This document shows positions 37,930 through 47,195 of a stretch of 64,000 nucleotides of DNA, piece by piece (position 1 is the stretch's first letter; the number at the start of each line of letters is the position of its first letter). The translations under genes and the position numbers were made by a program. This DNA is from Streptococcus sp. 29896 (GTDB taxonomy: Bacteria; Bacillota; Bacilli; Lactobacillales; Streptococcaceae), in the NCBI RefSeq assembly GCF_032594915.1, contig NZ_CP118733.1:1116001-1180000 (forward strand), written 5' to 3'. The notes under the pieces are model-generated. The model did not search any database and had not been told where the DNA came from. It saw only the letters and a program-made list of their open reading frames with translations.

Positions 37930-38415
37930 TTACTTCAAGATTTCTTCCAAGTAAGCAATCTTGGTAAAGTCTTTTTGATTGTTGTTTTCTGCACGGTAGG
38001 AATCTTTGGAGGAGGCTTGATATATTTTTAGGTATTGTTCAAGTGTCGGTAGGTAATAGCGAACACCTGCTGTTTCTAGTTCTTCCAAATCTTCTAGCTC
38101 TACTCCAGCAAATTCAGGCAGTGAATACAGGCCTCCGAATTCAACAGATAAGCCATCTTTATGAAATTCATGTTCGTGACGGTCAACAAGGACATAGCCG
38201 AGTTGGTTCATCATGGCAATCAACACATCTGCACGGTAAATCCGTTCGTCGTCTGGGGCTTCCCAGCCACGTGGATCACTTGGAACATGAATATCTAAAT
38301 CTCCTGCCTGCCAGTCCTTCCCTGTGCGCCTTTCCAAACCAACTGAACCCATTAACAAGGGAGTGATTCCTAACTTGTTTAACTGCTCTGCTATTTCCAA
38401 AAAGGCTTGAAACAT
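37930..38415 (-). CDS. Small nucleotidyltransferase-fold protein
   Basis: 161 residues. LMGSVGLERRTG (about 20-31) followed by GDLDIHVP (about 38-45) gives the G-S...D-x-D pattern of minimal nucleotidyltransferases. No partner domain. It sits between rmlC and rmlB, overlapping the rmlC stop by one base, so it is co-transcribed with dTDP-rhamnose genes although none of the pathway's four steps needs it. Function unknown. Confidence 0.65.
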   Translation of the reverse strand: MFQAFLEIAEQLNKLGITPLLMGSVGLERRTGKDWQAGDLDIHVPSDPRGWEAPDDERIYRADVLIAMMNQLGYVLVDRHEHEFHKDGLSVEFGGLYSLPEFAGVELEDLEELETAGVRYYLPTLEQYLKIYQASSKDSYRAENNNQKDFTKIAYLEEILK

Positions 38416-39008
38416 TAGAGGTCCTCTTTTCTCAAAGGCTTAACGTCCTTGAGGAGTGGGTGGTTTTTATCTGCCTCTGAAACTTCCGCTTCTTCTAGGT
38501 TTTCCCACTGGATGTCAAGGCTAGGGTCAGCGTAGTTGACGAAGGCATACTTAGGCTTGAGTTCCAAAGCCCAGTAGTCGTTGACCAAGTAGCTGTAAGC
38601 CACGAAGTCTGACAAAACTTGGAAACCATTGGCAACGCCACGTGGGACAAAGATACCTTTTGAAGCATCAATAACGGTTTGATAGGTATTACCAAAGGTC
38701 TCGCCTTCACGAAGATCAACCCAAGTTCCTAAAACCTTACCGCCATCTGCCACTGAAATGTATTTATCCCAAGGCTCTGCGTGAAGACCACGAAGAACGT
38801 TTTTGCGAGAGAAGGAAACGTTATTCTGCAATTTTCCTTCTGCAAAGAAGCTTTCTGGGAAGCCGAGAGGCAACATTTTTTCCTTTTGGAAGTTCTCCTT
38901 GAACCAGCCACGGTTGTCGCCATGAACAGGAATGTCGAATTCTAACATTCCTGGAATAGCTTCAACTGGGCGAGCTGCTAGTGTTTTACCGAAAAAGTTT
39001 TCTGTCAT
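38415..39008 (-). CDS. rmlC: dTDP-4-dehydrorhamnose 3,5-epimerase
   Basis: 197 residues, a cupin-fold epimerase. FDIPVHGDNRGWFKENFQ (about 24-41), NVLRGLHAEPWDKY (about 69-82; catalytic His) and PRGVANGFQVLSD (about 122-134) are typical of RmlC. Starts at the last base of rmlA (TAATG-type overlap). Confidence 0.94.
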   Translation of the reverse strand: MTENFFGKTLAARPVEAIPGMLEFDIPVHGDNRGWFKENFQKEKMLPLGFPESFFAEGKLQNNVSFSRKNVLRGLHAEPWDKYISVADGGKVLGTWVDLREGETFGNTYQTVIDASKGIFVPRGVANGFQVLSDFVAYSYLVNDYWALELKPKYAFVNYADPSLDIQWENLEEAEVSEADKNHPLLKDVKPLRKEDL

Positions 39009-39877
39009 TAGGCTTCTCCAATCAAACGGAGCAAGTATTGTCCGTATTCATTTTTCTTAAGTGGCTGTGCCAATTCATGTACTTGTTCTTTTGTAATGTA
39101 GCCCATGCGGTAAGCAATTTCTTCCAAGTTAGCCACTTGAACGTTTTGCAAACGTTGAACCGTTTCGATGTACTGTGCAGCTTCCAAGAGGCTTTCATGC
39201 GTACCTGTATCTAACCAGGCAAATCCACGGCCCATGAGTTCCACAGACAAGTCACCACGGTCCAAGTAAGCCTTGTTGACATCTGTGATTTCCAACTCGC
39301 CACGAGGAGATGGTTTAATATTTTTAGCAATCTCCACAACATCATTGTCATAGAAATAAAGACCAGTAACAGCAAAGTTTGATTTTGGCTCTTCTGGTTT
39401 TTCTTCGATAGAGATGGCATTCATATCAGCGTCAAACTCGACAACACCAAAGCGTTCTGGGTCTTTTACTTGGTAACCAAAGACAGTCGCGCCCTTTTCT
39501 TTGCTTGCTGCACGTTGCAACATCTTGGTCAAACCATTTCCGTGGTAAATATTATCACCTAAAATAAGAGCAACACTATCCGTACCGATAAACTCTTCGC
39601 CGATGATGAAGGCTTGCGCCAAACCATCTGGACTTGGTTGTTCTGCATATGAAAGTGAAATTCCAAGTTCAGAACCATCTCCTAACATATCCTTAAAACG
39701 TGGAAGATCTTGCGGAGTTGAAATAATCAAAATATCTTTGATTCCAGCCAACATCAATGTTGACAATGGATAATAGATCATTGGTTTATCGTAAATTGGC
39801 ATCAACTGTTTTGAAGCTGCACGCGTTAAAGGATACAAGCGTGTACCTGACCCACCAGCTAGAATAATACCTTTCAT
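39008..39877 (-). CDS. rmlA: Glucose-1-phosphate thymidylyltransferase
   Basis: 289 residues. The N-terminal [18 protein letters not shown] signature, [15 protein letters not shown] (about 31-45) and [11 protein letters not shown] (about 107-117). Commits glucose 1-phosphate to dTDP-rhamnose. First gene of the rml operon; GGGAAGG precedes its ATG and an extended -10 promoter lies about 35 bp upstream. Confidence 0.96.
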   Translation of the reverse strand: MKGIILAGGSGTRLYPLTRAASKQLMPIYDKPMIYYPLSTLMLAGIKDILIISTPQDLPRFKDMLGDGSELGISLSYAEQPSPDGLAQAFIIGEEFIGTDSVALILGDNIYHGNGLTKMLQRAASKEKGATVFGYQVKDPERFGVVEFDADMNAISIEEKPEEPKSNFAVTGLYFYDNDVVEIAKNIKPSPRGELEITDVNKAYLDRGDLSVELMGRGFAWLDTGTHESLLEAAQYIETVQRLQNVQVANLEEIAYRMGYITKEQVHELAQPLKKNEYGQYLLRLIGEA

Positions 39878-39910
39878 ATAAGAGTACCTTCCCTAAATTA
39901 ATATCAGTTC

Positions 39911-39940
39911 ATTATACCATATTTTTTCTGAAAATGTCAT
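39911..39940 (-). promoter_or_regulatory. Promoter of the rml operon
   Basis: - strand TATAAT (39916-39911) with TG extension; -35 ATGACA (39940-39935), 18-bp spacer. The IS3 copy 2 ends 18 bp upstream of this -35. Confidence 0.75.
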
Positions 39941-39988
39941 ATGGAAAAAGCCTGCATATGAACTGCCCCCAAAAAGTTGGACAAATAA

Positions 39989-40822
39989 TTATTGAAAGGA
40001 TTTAGTTCTGTATTGGACAGGACTAAGTCCTTTTAATTTTGCTTTTATTCGTTTGTTGTTGTAGTAAAAAATATAATCTGTAATAGCTTCTTCAAGCTCA
40101 TCAAGTGATTGATAAGATGTCTCGAGTCCATAAAACATTTCAGATTTGAGAATGCCAAAGAAAGACTCCATCATCCCATTATCTGGGCTATTCCCTTTGC
40201 GGGACATGGATGGTCGAATGCCTTTGGTTTCCAAAAAGTAATGGTAAGACTGGTGCTGGTATTGCCAACCTTGATCGCTGTGGAGAATAGTCCCACTGTA
40301 TAAATCTGCTGGAAAAGCCTTCGCAAGCATGGTTTGAACCTGTTTCAAGTCAGGTGACCGAGACAGGGTAAAATCAATAATCTCACTATTATAGCCGTCA
40401 AGAACAGGCGATAAGTAGAGTTTCCCTTCAGGCAAAGCAAACTCCGTCACATCGGTATAACATTTTTCATAAGGCTTAGATCCCTCAAACTGACGTTTAA
40501 TCAGATTATCAGCCTTCTTACCCAACTCACCTTTGTAAGAAGCATACTTGCGCTTACGACGAATACGAGCCGCTAAGCCCATGACTGTCATCAAGCGCTG
40601 CACCTTTTTGTGGTTGATGAAGAAACCTCGATTTCTGAGTTCTAAATAAATCCGACGATAGCCGTAATTACCTTTATGGTCATCATAAATGGCTTGAATT
40701 TCAGCCTTAATGGCTTTGTTCTTGTCGGGTTTATCCAGTTGCTTGACTTGATAATAATAAGTTGAGCGAGGCATTTTAGCTGTCGCAAGTAGGAGGTCTA
40801 GTCGGAATCCTCCTTGGACCAT
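39989..40822 (-). CDS. IS3-family transposase OrfB, copy 2
   Basis: 277 residues, identical to copy 1 except one Glu-to-Asp change in the QL-D/E-KPDKNK segment near residue 31. The DDE residues are intact. Reads toward the rml promoter, so transcription from the IS can enter rmlA. Confidence 0.92.
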   Translation of the reverse strand: MVQGGFRLDLLLATAKMPRSTYYYQVKQLDKPDKNKAIKAEIQAIYDDHKGNYGYRRIYLELRNRGFFINHKKVQRLMTVMGLAARIRRKRKYASYKGELGKKADNLIKRQFEGSKPYEKCYTDVTEFALPEGKLYLSPVLDGYNSEIIDFTLSRSPDLKQVQTMLAKAFPADLYSGTILHSDQGWQYQHQSYHYFLETKGIRPSMSRKGNSPDNGMMESFFGILKSEMFYGLETSYQSLDELEEAITDYIFYYNNKRIKAKLKGLSPVQYRTKSFQ

Positions 40823-41334
40823 ATCTCTAATTGTTTCTGCTGTTCGCGCACTAGTGTTTCGTCCCTCAAGCGAAGTTCTCTCAACTTTTTTAGGAAGGCC
40901 ACCTCAGTTCGAAGACGTTCATTTTCCTCTTGAAGGCGCTCTAATTCCGTCATCTCTTCCCAGGTTTTCTTGCGTTTACGTCCCATCTTGCTCGGTCTCC
41001 CTCTTGGTTTTTCAAGAATAGTATACCCGTTTTTCTTGTATTGTGCTATCCAATTGGGAAGCATTCCTCGATTTGGCAAGGCATAATCAAGGGAAACTGA
41101 GAGTTGAGAACACCCATGAATCAAGACCTTATCCATTATTTCTTGCTTTAATTCAGGTGAATAATACCTATTTTTACCTTTTTCAACGCTTTCCACGCCA
41201 TATCGATCCATGAGTTTTATCATGTATGTGAGATTGGCAATAGTGACCTTGTATATCTGGCTAAGGTTGACCCACGACACGCCACTCTTTCTCAGCTCAT
41301 ATATTTCTAGTTTATCTTCATAACTTAATTTCAT
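40798..41334 (-). CDS. IS3-family transposase OrfA, copy 2
   Basis: 178 residues, identical to copy 1 at the protein level. Helix-turn-helix plus coiled coil; overlaps OrfB by 25 bp. Confidence 0.9.
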   Translation of the reverse strand: MKLSYEDKLEIYELRKSGVSWVNLSQIYKVTIANLTYMIKLMDRYGVESVEKGKNRYYSPELKQEIMDKVLIHGCSQLSVSLDYALPNRGMLPNWIAQYKKNGYTILEKPRGRPSKMGRKRKKTWEEMTELERLQEENERLRTEVAFLKKLRELRLRDETLVREQQKQLEIWSKEDSD

Positions 41335-41409
41335 AAGAAAAACACCCCAATCGTTAGATTTTGTGTCTAACTTTTGGGGTGCAGTTCAATACCTACAAGC
41401 TTCTCCTTT

Positions 41410-42234
41410 TTACCCTAAAGCGACATCTAAAATCATCATAATGACAAAACCTGCCATCAAGCCAAGTGTAGCAATATCCGTATTGCCGTTTGTTTGTGAT
41501 TCAGGTATCAATTCTTCTACTACAACAAAAATCATTGCCCCAGCAGCAAAGGAAAGCGCATAGGGTAAGATAGGAGTCATCATAGTCACTGCAAGCGCAC
41601 CAATCACAGCAGCAATTGGCTCGACAATCGCTGACATGGATCCCCAGAAAAAGGCTTCCTTGCGCGACTTTCCATCAGTGCGAATTGGGATTGAAAGCGC
41701 CGCCCCCTCTGGAATATTTTGCAATCCAATCCCTAAAGCCAGACCTACGGCACCAATAAAGGCTGCAGCCGTATAATTACTTGCTAATGCACCAAAGGTC
41801 ACCCCAACAGCCAATCCTTCTGGAATGTTGTGAATAGTAATTGCTAAAAATAGTAAAGCTGTCTTGGACAGATTCTTCCTTTCCTTCTCACCGCCACCTT
41901 CTGCCTTTTCTCGTTCATTGCCCAAATGCAAATGCGGAACCCAGGCATCTACCAAGCGTAAAAAAATACCACCTGCTGCAAAACCTACTGCTGCTGGTAT
42001 CCAAGCCAAATTGCCATATGAACTTTCAGCATACTCAATCGATGGAGCTAATAAAGACCAAAAAGAAGCTGCAATCATGACCCCTGCAGCAAAGCCAAGC
42101 ATTGTATCTAATAATCGCCGGCTAACTGTACGAAAGAAAAACACTATCGCTGAACCGACAATCGTACAAAACCATGTAAACAAACCACCTATTAGCGCCT
42201 GTATAACTACAGACTGTTCTGTAAACCACGTCAT
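41410..42234 (-). CDS. ZIP family divalent metal transporter
   Basis: 274 residues, about eight membrane segments with a His-containing cytoplasmic loop (WVPHLHLGNE, about 98-107). The transport motifs TIHNIPEGLAVGVTFG (about 132-147) and GLQNIPEGAAL (about 169-179) are the H-N-x-PEG signatures of ZIP4/ZupT-type permeases. Probably imports Zn, Mn or Fe. Upstream palindrome TTGTTAGG-N4-CCTAACAA suggests metal-dependent repression. Its terminator has been split by IS copy 2. Confidence 0.9.
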   Translation of the reverse strand: MTWFTEQSVVIQALIGGLFTWFCTIVGSAIVFFFRTVSRRLLDTMLGFAAGVMIAASFWSLLAPSIEYAESSYGNLAWIPAAVGFAAGGIFLRLVDAWVPHLHLGNEREKAEGGGEKERKNLSKTALLFLAITIHNIPEGLAVGVTFGALASNYTAAAFIGAVGLALGIGLQNIPEGAALSIPIRTDGKSRKEAFFWGSMSAIVEPIAAVIGALAVTMMTPILPYALSFAAGAMIFVVVEELIPESQTNGNTDIATLGLMAGFVIMMILDVALG

Positions 42235-42273
42235 GTCATCATCCTATCCTATTTTTAATCAAACATATTCCTT

Positions 42274-42293
42274 TTGTTAGGATACCCTAACAA
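42274..42293. promoter_or_regulatory. Palindromic operator candidate upstream of the ZIP gene
   Basis: Perfect 8-bp arms TTGTTAGG / CCTAACAA with a four-base centre, 40-60 bp upstream of the ZIP start codon. The TTAGG...CCTAA core recalls DtxR/IdeR-type metalloregulator sites. Regulator not identified. Confidence 0.5.
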
Positions 42294-42318
42294 TCTTAAA
42301 AAATCAAGAGAATCTAAG

Positions 42319-42344
42319 AAAAAGCCACAATTTTGTGACTTTTA
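42319..42344 (-). terminator. Terminator of the metA-dnaD-trmK-nif3 group
   Basis: - strand AAAAGTCACA / TGTGGCTTTT (one U-G) with an AAAT loop and T-run, overlapping the stop codon of the Nif3-like gene. Confidence 0.82.
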
Positions 42345-43136
42345 TAGGTGTCTAAATGGATTGGTCGAAACAGTTGAAGGAAGAATGTCCACATCCCAAC
42401 CCTCTTCTGCTTTCCAAGTTTCCAGTAAATCTGCAATTTTCTTGATAAACAAGACTTCGATATGATGACCTGGGTCAATCGCCAGCAAGCCTTGTGTCAG
42501 CATATCCTGACCTGTATGGTAGTAAATGTCACCTGTTATGTAAACATCTGCCCCCTTGGCAAGAGCCTCATGGTAGTAGGAACCGCCACTTCCACCACAA
42601 ATCGCCACACGACTGACATACTGCTGGGCTTGATGCCCATAGGTCACCAGACGAACAGCATCTAGACCAAAGACCTCCTTGACTTTCAAAGCTAATTCTT
42701 CCAAGGTCTGCTCTGCTATAGTCCCCACACGACCAAGCCCCTGCCCCTCGGCAGTTTCAATCAAGTAGGTAGTATCCTGAATCCCCAAATGGTCGCAGAA
42801 CCAGTCGTTGAGACCACCCTCAACCACATCAATATCTGTATGACTGACATAGACTGCAATATCGTGCTTAATCAAATCAAGATACATTTTAGTTTGTGGA
42901 TTGTCTGCCACCAAATCCTTGATTGGACGGAAGATCGGAGCATGCTTGACAATAATCAGGTCCACCTGCTTGTCAATGGCCTCTGCCACCGTCGTTTCTC
43001 GAATGTCCAGAGCCACCATAACCCTACTGATGTCCTTCTTGAGCGTGCCGATTTGCACCCCCTTGACATCACCTTCCATGGCCAAGGCCGGCGGACAAAA
43101 AGCCTGATACCGCTCGATCACTTTACTTGCTAACAT
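42342..43136 (-). CDS. Nif3-like dinuclear metal centre protein
   Basis: 264 residues, the NIF3/YqfO family. VKHAPIF (about 63-69), [15 protein letters not shown] (about 97-111), and the C-terminal GDIYYHTG...IDPGHHIE (about 207-228) supply metal-ligand His/Asp/Glu. Often annotated as a GTP cyclohydrolase I type 2, without firm support. It overlaps trmK by 14 bp, an arrangement conserved in Firmicutes. Confidence 0.9.
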   Translation of the reverse strand: MLASKVIERYQAFCPPALAMEGDVKGVQIGTLKKDISRVMVALDIRETTVAEAIDKQVDLIIVKHAPIFRPIKDLVADNPQTKMYLDLIKHDIAVYVSHTDIDVVEGGLNDWFCDHLGIQDTTYLIETAEGQGLGRVGTIAEQTLEELALKVKEVFGLDAVRLVTYGHQAQQYVSRVAICGGSGGSYYHEALAKGADVYITGDIYYHTGQDMLTQGLLAIDPGHHIEVLFIKKIADLLETWKAEEGWDVDILPSTVSTNPFRHL

Positions 43137-43809
43137 GAAGCACCTCCTGAATTTGTTGGATTTTTTGGGAAATAGCAGAGCGGTCAGCCTGGCGTTCTAG
43201 AGGCACTTGTTCCAAGGCATAGGTCAACTTGTCCAACTCCTTGAGCCACTTCTTCTGGAAGGTTGCAGACTGCTCTTCCAGCAAATAAGGACCAAACCGC
43301 AACTGGTCTGCAGTCAAGCCAACATTTCCTTTCTCTGCCACTAAGATTTCATAAATCTTGTCATTTTCTTCCAATATTTCCTCGGCAATCAACTGAAAAT
43401 CATGCTCAACCAACCAACGTCGGACATCATCTTCTCGGTTATTGGGCTGTAAAACCAATCGCTCAACCGAACCAAGTTTGTCTTTCCCAGCTTCCAAGAT
43501 TTCGGCAATTAAACGACCACCCATTCCTGCAATGGTCACAGTGCTTACTTGGTCATCTAGCTCAACTGCCGCCAGACCATTGGCCAAGCGGACAGAAATC
43601 TTATCTGACTGACCAGCCTGCTCCACATTTTGTAGGGCTGACTGGTAAGGTCCTTGGACCACCTCACCTGCGACCGCAAAATCAATCCTGCCCTGTTCCA
43701 CCAAAAAAAGAGGGAGATAAGCGTGGTCACTCCCTACATCTGCTAATCGAGCCCCTTGAGGCACATAGGAGGCTACTGCCTCTAATCGTCTTGATAATTT
43801 TGTTTCCAT
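43123..43809 (-). CDS. trmK: tRNA (adenine-22-N1)-methyltransferase
   Basis: 228 residues. [13 protein letters not shown] (about 21-33) is the SAM-binding loop of the TrmK family, and [14 protein letters not shown] (about 91-104) follows. Methylates A22 of tRNA. Located, as in other Firmicutes, with the Nif3-like gene directly downstream. Confidence 0.92.
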   Translation of the reverse strand: METKLSRRLEAVASYVPQGARLADVGSDHAYLPLFLVEQGRIDFAVAGEVVQGPYQSALQNVEQAGQSDKISVRLANGLAAVELDDQVSTVTIAGMGGRLIAEILEAGKDKLGSVERLVLQPNNREDDVRRWLVEHDFQLIAEEILEENDKIYEILVAEKGNVGLTADQLRFGPYLLEEQSATFQKKWLKELDKLTYALEQVPLERQADRSAISQKIQQIQEVLHVSK

Positions 43810-43810
43810 A

Positions 43811-44497
43811 TTAATCTTTCCAAAGATTCATTGCATCATAGAATTCAGCTGATGCTGTTACTTGTTTGGGATTGACTTGTTCCCGCTCTGCATTTTTCGC
43901 TTCTACTTGAGCGACTGTTGTGATTCCTTCCCGACGCCAGTTGCGCAAAATGGCTTGAATATAACGCCAGTTTGTCTTACCACTAAAGACCGCCTCACGA
44001 AGTGCTGCTCGAATCAGGTCAGCAGCTGTACCTTCCTCCAAGGATTGTTGCAAATCTTCTAACTCAAACGGAGAGAGCATTCTGCCCAATTCTCGTTCGA
44101 AATCAGACACCAGCTGCAACAAATCATTCTCAAGCAAAGGTGGAGCTGTCTCCTCAAGTGGCAGACTTGCTTGCGGCTGATGCAAATCTTCCAAGCGATC
44201 AAAGAGTGGAAAGGCATTGAACAAGATATCTACTTCTCCAGCAACGCTAATTTCTTTTAATTCCAAGAGGCCTTTTTCTACCAGACCTTCAATCAAGTCA
44301 TTAATGATCATCAGGTCTTGCCCAGTTGCCTGGGCGATTTCGCTAGGTGCAATGGCCTCTAGCGAACTGGTATTTTGAAAATAGAAAAATTGCCAAACGA
44401 GGAATTCTTGAGCAGAATCAAAAATTTCCTGAAAACGAAAGAGGAGGTCAGCTGGCAAAACCAGGTGACCTTCTTTGAAATGACGAAAAGTGGACAT
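43811..44497 (-). CDS. dnaD: DnaD domain replication protein
   Basis: 228 residues from ATG 44497 (MSTFRHFKEGHLVLP), preferred over an upstream start at 44566 that would overlap metA by 60 bp. A winged-helix N-terminal domain (about 10-110) and a DnaB/DnaD C-terminal domain with the YxxxIxxxWRxxG-like motif NWRYIQAILRNWRREGI (about 178-194). DnaD helps load the replicative helicase at DnaA-dependent and restart sites. Follows metA by 7 bp. Confidence 0.9.
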   Translation of the reverse strand: MSTFRHFKEGHLVLPADLLFRFQEIFDSAQEFLVWQFFYFQNTSSLEAIAPSEIAQATGQDLMIINDLIEGLVEKGLLELKEISVAGEVDILFNAFPLFDRLEDLHQPQASLPLEETAPPLLENDLLQLVSDFERELGRMLSPFELEDLQQSLEEGTAADLIRAALREAVFSGKTNWRYIQAILRNWRREGITTVAQVEAKNAEREQVNPKQVTASAEFYDAMNLWKD

Positions 44498-44504
44498 TTT
44501 CCTC

Positions 44505-45437
44505 TTAATCCCTTTCTGTGCTATCGAATTGACTCCAATCAAACGGAGTTTCTTGGTAAACAGCATAATTTATCCAGTTGGTGAAAAATTGCGCCGCTGC
44601 CAAATTCCATGTTAAACAAGGCAGTCGATTCAAATCATCTTCTGGAAAATACTGGTGAGGTAGGTTGGGAGATTTCCCTGCGGCACAATCACGCTGATAC
44701 TCTCTTTGCAAGGTGTCTCGGTCATATTCTAAATGCCCAAAACTATAAACCTCGCGCAAATCATGACTGGCTAGAATGGATAATCCCACCTCTGGACCTG
44801 CAGACAAGATTTTCAAATGCGCCAGCGATTGAATATCTTCCTTTCGAACTTCCGTATAACGTGAATGCGGTGCTTTAAACTGGTCATCAAACCCTCGCAT
44901 CAATGGACAATGCGTCGCCAAGACTTGCTGAGAATAAACTCCAGAGAGTTTCTCCTTCAAGGCATGTTTTGCAACGCCATAACGAGCATAGAGACCAGCT
45001 TGCGCTCCCCAACATATATGAAGTGTTGAATAAACATGGCTTTTTGCCCAATTAAAGACCTCTAGTAATTCAGACCAATAATCCACCTCCTCAAAAGGTA
45101 GATTCTCAACAGGGGCGCCAGTCACAATCAAACCATCAAAGTACTCCTCACGAACTTCAGAAAAATCTTTGTAAAATTGGTCCAGATGATCGCTATGGGT
45201 ATTTTTGGATTCATGACTAGCCATATAGAGGAACTCAACTTCCAACTGCAGGGGAGTATTGGCTAAAAGACGGAGTAACTGAGTCTCCGTCACAATCTTA
45301 TTAGGCATCAAATTCAGAATGAGAATTTTGATTGGCCGAATATCCTGACTGCCTGCGCGGAGATGATCCATTACGAAAATATTTTCTGTCCGTAAGATAT
45401 CTACCGCTGGCAAATTTTTCTCTAGCTTAATGGGCAT
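44505..45437 (-). CDS. metA: Homoserine O-acyltransferase (MetA)
   Basis: Activates homoserine for methionine synthesis; Firmicute MetA enzymes usually use acetyl-CoA. 310 residues from ATG 45437 ([10 protein letters not shown]), with GGAGG about seven bases upstream. Catalytic Cys in [13 protein letters not shown] (about 138-150), and the FGHLEYD His-Glu segment (about 232-238). It has its own promoter at 45462-45490. No S-box or T-box is visible in the very short leader. Confidence 0.93.
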   Translation of the reverse strand: MPIKLEKNLPAVDILRTENIFVMDHLRAGSQDIRPIKILILNLMPNKIVTETQLLRLLANTPLQLEVEFLYMASHESKNTHSDHLDQFYKDFSEVREEYFDGLIVTGAPVENLPFEEVDYWSELLEVFNWAKSHVYSTLHICWGAQAGLYARYGVAKHALKEKLSGVYSQQVLATHCPLMRGFDDQFKAPHSRYTEVRKEDIQSLAHLKILSAGPEVGLSILASHDLREVYSFGHLEYDRDTLQREYQRDCAAGKSPNLPHQYFPEDDLNRLPCLTWNLAAAQFFTNWINYAVYQETPFDWSQFDSTERD

Positions 45438-45461
45438 AGCAACCTCCATCTCTTTTTATCT

Positions 45462-45490
45462 ATTATAAAAGAGGAAGCTATACTTTTCAA
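45462..45490 (-). promoter_or_regulatory. Promoter of metA
   Basis: - strand TTGAAA (45490-45485), 17-bp spacer, TATAAT (45467-45462). The 5' untranslated region would be only about 18 nt. Confidence 0.82.
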
Positions 45491-45529
45491 TTAGAATAAA
45501 AATAGGAATTGTTATAGTTTCAAGCTATA

Positions 45530-46042
45530 TTAGTAGTGCATCAAAACCTTGTAATCGTAGTCTCCGATTGCTTCACGGCCTTTTAAGTCGTCCAACTCAA
45601 TCAAGAAAGCACAACCAGCAACAACACCACCCAATTTTTCAATCATTTCGATTGTGGCTTTAACAGTTCCACCAGTAGCCAACAAATCATCCACAATCAA
45701 GACACGTTGACCTGGTTTGATGGCATCAGAGTGCATCGTCAAGGTATCAACACCATATTCTTTTTCGTAGTCTGCTGAAATCACTTCGCGAGGCAATTTT
45801 CCTGGTTTACGAACAGGGGCAAAGCCGATTCCCAATTCGAAAGCCACTGGACATCCAACAATGAATCCACGCGCTTCGGGACCAACGATCATATCGATTT
45901 TCTTGTCCGTTGCATATTGGACAATTTCACGAATGGCATAACTATACGCATTGCCATCAGCCATTAAGGGGCTGATATCGCGGAAGGTAATTCCTTCTTT
46001 TGGATAGTTTTCAATGGAGGCAATGTAATTTTCAAGTTTCAT
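45530..46042 (-). CDS. apt: Adenine phosphoribosyltransferase
   Basis: 170 residues. [11 protein letters not shown] (about 53-63) and the PRPP-binding loop [13 protein letters not shown] (about 117-129) identify it. Salvages adenine to AMP. Flanked by its own intergenic gaps, so probably monocistronic. Confidence 0.96.
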   Translation of the reverse strand: MKLENYIASIENYPKEGITFRDISPLMADGNAYSYAIREIVQYATDKKIDMIVGPEARGFIVGCPVAFELGIGFAPVRKPGKLPREVISADYEKEYGVDTLTMHSDAIKPGQRVLIVDDLLATGGTVKATIEMIEKLGGVVAGCAFLIELDDLKGREAIGDYDYKVLMHY

Positions 46043-46119
46043 TTTATTCTCTCTTTATTTTTTATTCTACTCTTCATTATAGCATGAAATTCCTATTTTG
46101 GGGACAAAAATCCCACTTA

Positions 46120-47184
46120 TCAACCAGATTCCACTTCTCTCTTCAGCTTTTTGATTTCTCGCTGGACTTGACTGTACTTGCTGACACCATTAAGTGCTGT
46201 TAACCCCCTTGGGTTTTTATAATGAAAAGCCCAGTTTTTCAATGAAAATGACAAGTTTTTCCTAGGGAACAAGCTAGGGGATAGGTAGCGGCCTGCTTTG
46301 GTCTTCATCATATTTTTTCGAAAGACTGGATCCATCTTTCTAACAGGAGCGATATCCAAAAGCCAATGCAGTCGGTTGTTGCGACTGGCATAATTAAATG
46401 AAGCACCATTTATCGTTCCATTTTTATCAAACTGACCATCCCCAATCAATAGGAATTGCCCTTCCGCTGACAGAATAAACTCGGAATGGAAATGGACCAG
46501 AATCTTCAGGTTTGGCGAAAAATGACAGACTTGATGTCCATTTGCTGCTAGGAAAACTTTATTGTGGAGGCGGGCAGATTCGTCCAAGCGATAAACCTTT
46601 TTTTTCAAAGTTTTTAGATAAGAAATGAGAGCATCACGGTCGGATTGTCCATTTTCTCCATGGTGTTGTCGCACCCAATTAGCTTGCTGATTGGCAATTA
46701 AATACCGAAGTTGGTGCAAGTCTCTCCACAGTCCCTCCTGCGATTCATCTGAAAAGCATTCGGCAACAAAACCTGCAAAATCTTTCCAAAATGGATGGTG
46801 AGGCGGAGTTTCTTTCGACATCTTTTCCAACAAAGTAGCTGCTTCTTCTGCACTTCCCTTCCATTCCTTTGGAAAATCTAGAAAAGAAAGGAAGAAGGCC
46901 AGATGCTGTTGTTTTTCTTGCTTAGACCCTTGCCACTGGGCTAAGCAGAGTCGGTGAAAGCTAGAGCTAGCAAACAGACCTGCTTCTGCACTGTTTATTT
47001 GGCCCTTAACCCTACTTAGAGCAGTTTGCGACCACCCCATCTGAGACAATTCTTGCAAAACGGTATCGCTTTTCTCAAACTGCACATCCTCCTGTTGCTT
47101 GCCCCTTGTTTCTCTGCCCGTCAATTTGTAGGCACTCAAAAGCAAAAGGACAAACAAGCTAAGGTATATGATCCAATTTGACAT
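46120..47184 (-). CDS. Membrane-anchored protein of unknown function
   Basis: 354 residues from ATG 47184 (MSNWIIYLSLFVLLLL), which places a membrane segment at residues 4-22; the frame extends 10 codons further into recJ. The rest is soluble and charged, with a basic C-terminus (KYSQVQREIKKLKREVE). I do not recognise a catalytic domain. It overlaps nothing and follows recJ by 11 bp, so is co-transcribed with it. Confidence 0.7.
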   Translation of the reverse strand: MSNWIIYLSLFVLLLLSAYKLTGRETRGKQQEDVQFEKSDTVLQELSQMGWSQTALSRVKGQINSAEAGLFASSSFHRLCLAQWQGSKQEKQQHLAFFLSFLDFPKEWKGSAEEAATLLEKMSKETPPHHPFWKDFAGFVAECFSDESQEGLWRDLHQLRYLIANQQANWVRQHHGENGQSDRDALISYLKTLKKKVYRLDESARLHNKVFLAANGHQVCHFSPNLKILVHFHSEFILSAEGQFLLIGDGQFDKNGTINGASFNYASRNNRLHWLLDIAPVRKMDPVFRKNMMKTKAGRYLSPSLFPRKNLSFSLKNWAFHYKNPRGLTALNGVSKYSQVQREIKKLKREVESG

Positions 47185-47195
47185 AGACCCTTCTC

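Larger units (their letters stand above)
39959..41388 (-). mobile_element. IS3-family insertion sequence (IS150-like), copy 2
   Basis: 1430 bp, same terminal repeats as copy 1, transposase pointing toward rmlA. Flanked by the 3-bp duplication ATA (39956-39958 and 41389-41391). The joined flanks form a hairpin on the - strand: AAGCTTG (41404-41398) / CAGGCTT (39955-39949) with one U-G pair, followed by TTT. That is the probable terminator of the ZIP gene, with the insertion in its loop. Confidence 0.93.

Noticed and set aside
45438..45530. Methionine riboswitch (S-box or T-box) before metA
   Set aside because: The metA promoter lies only about 18 nt before the start region, leaving no room for a riboswitch.
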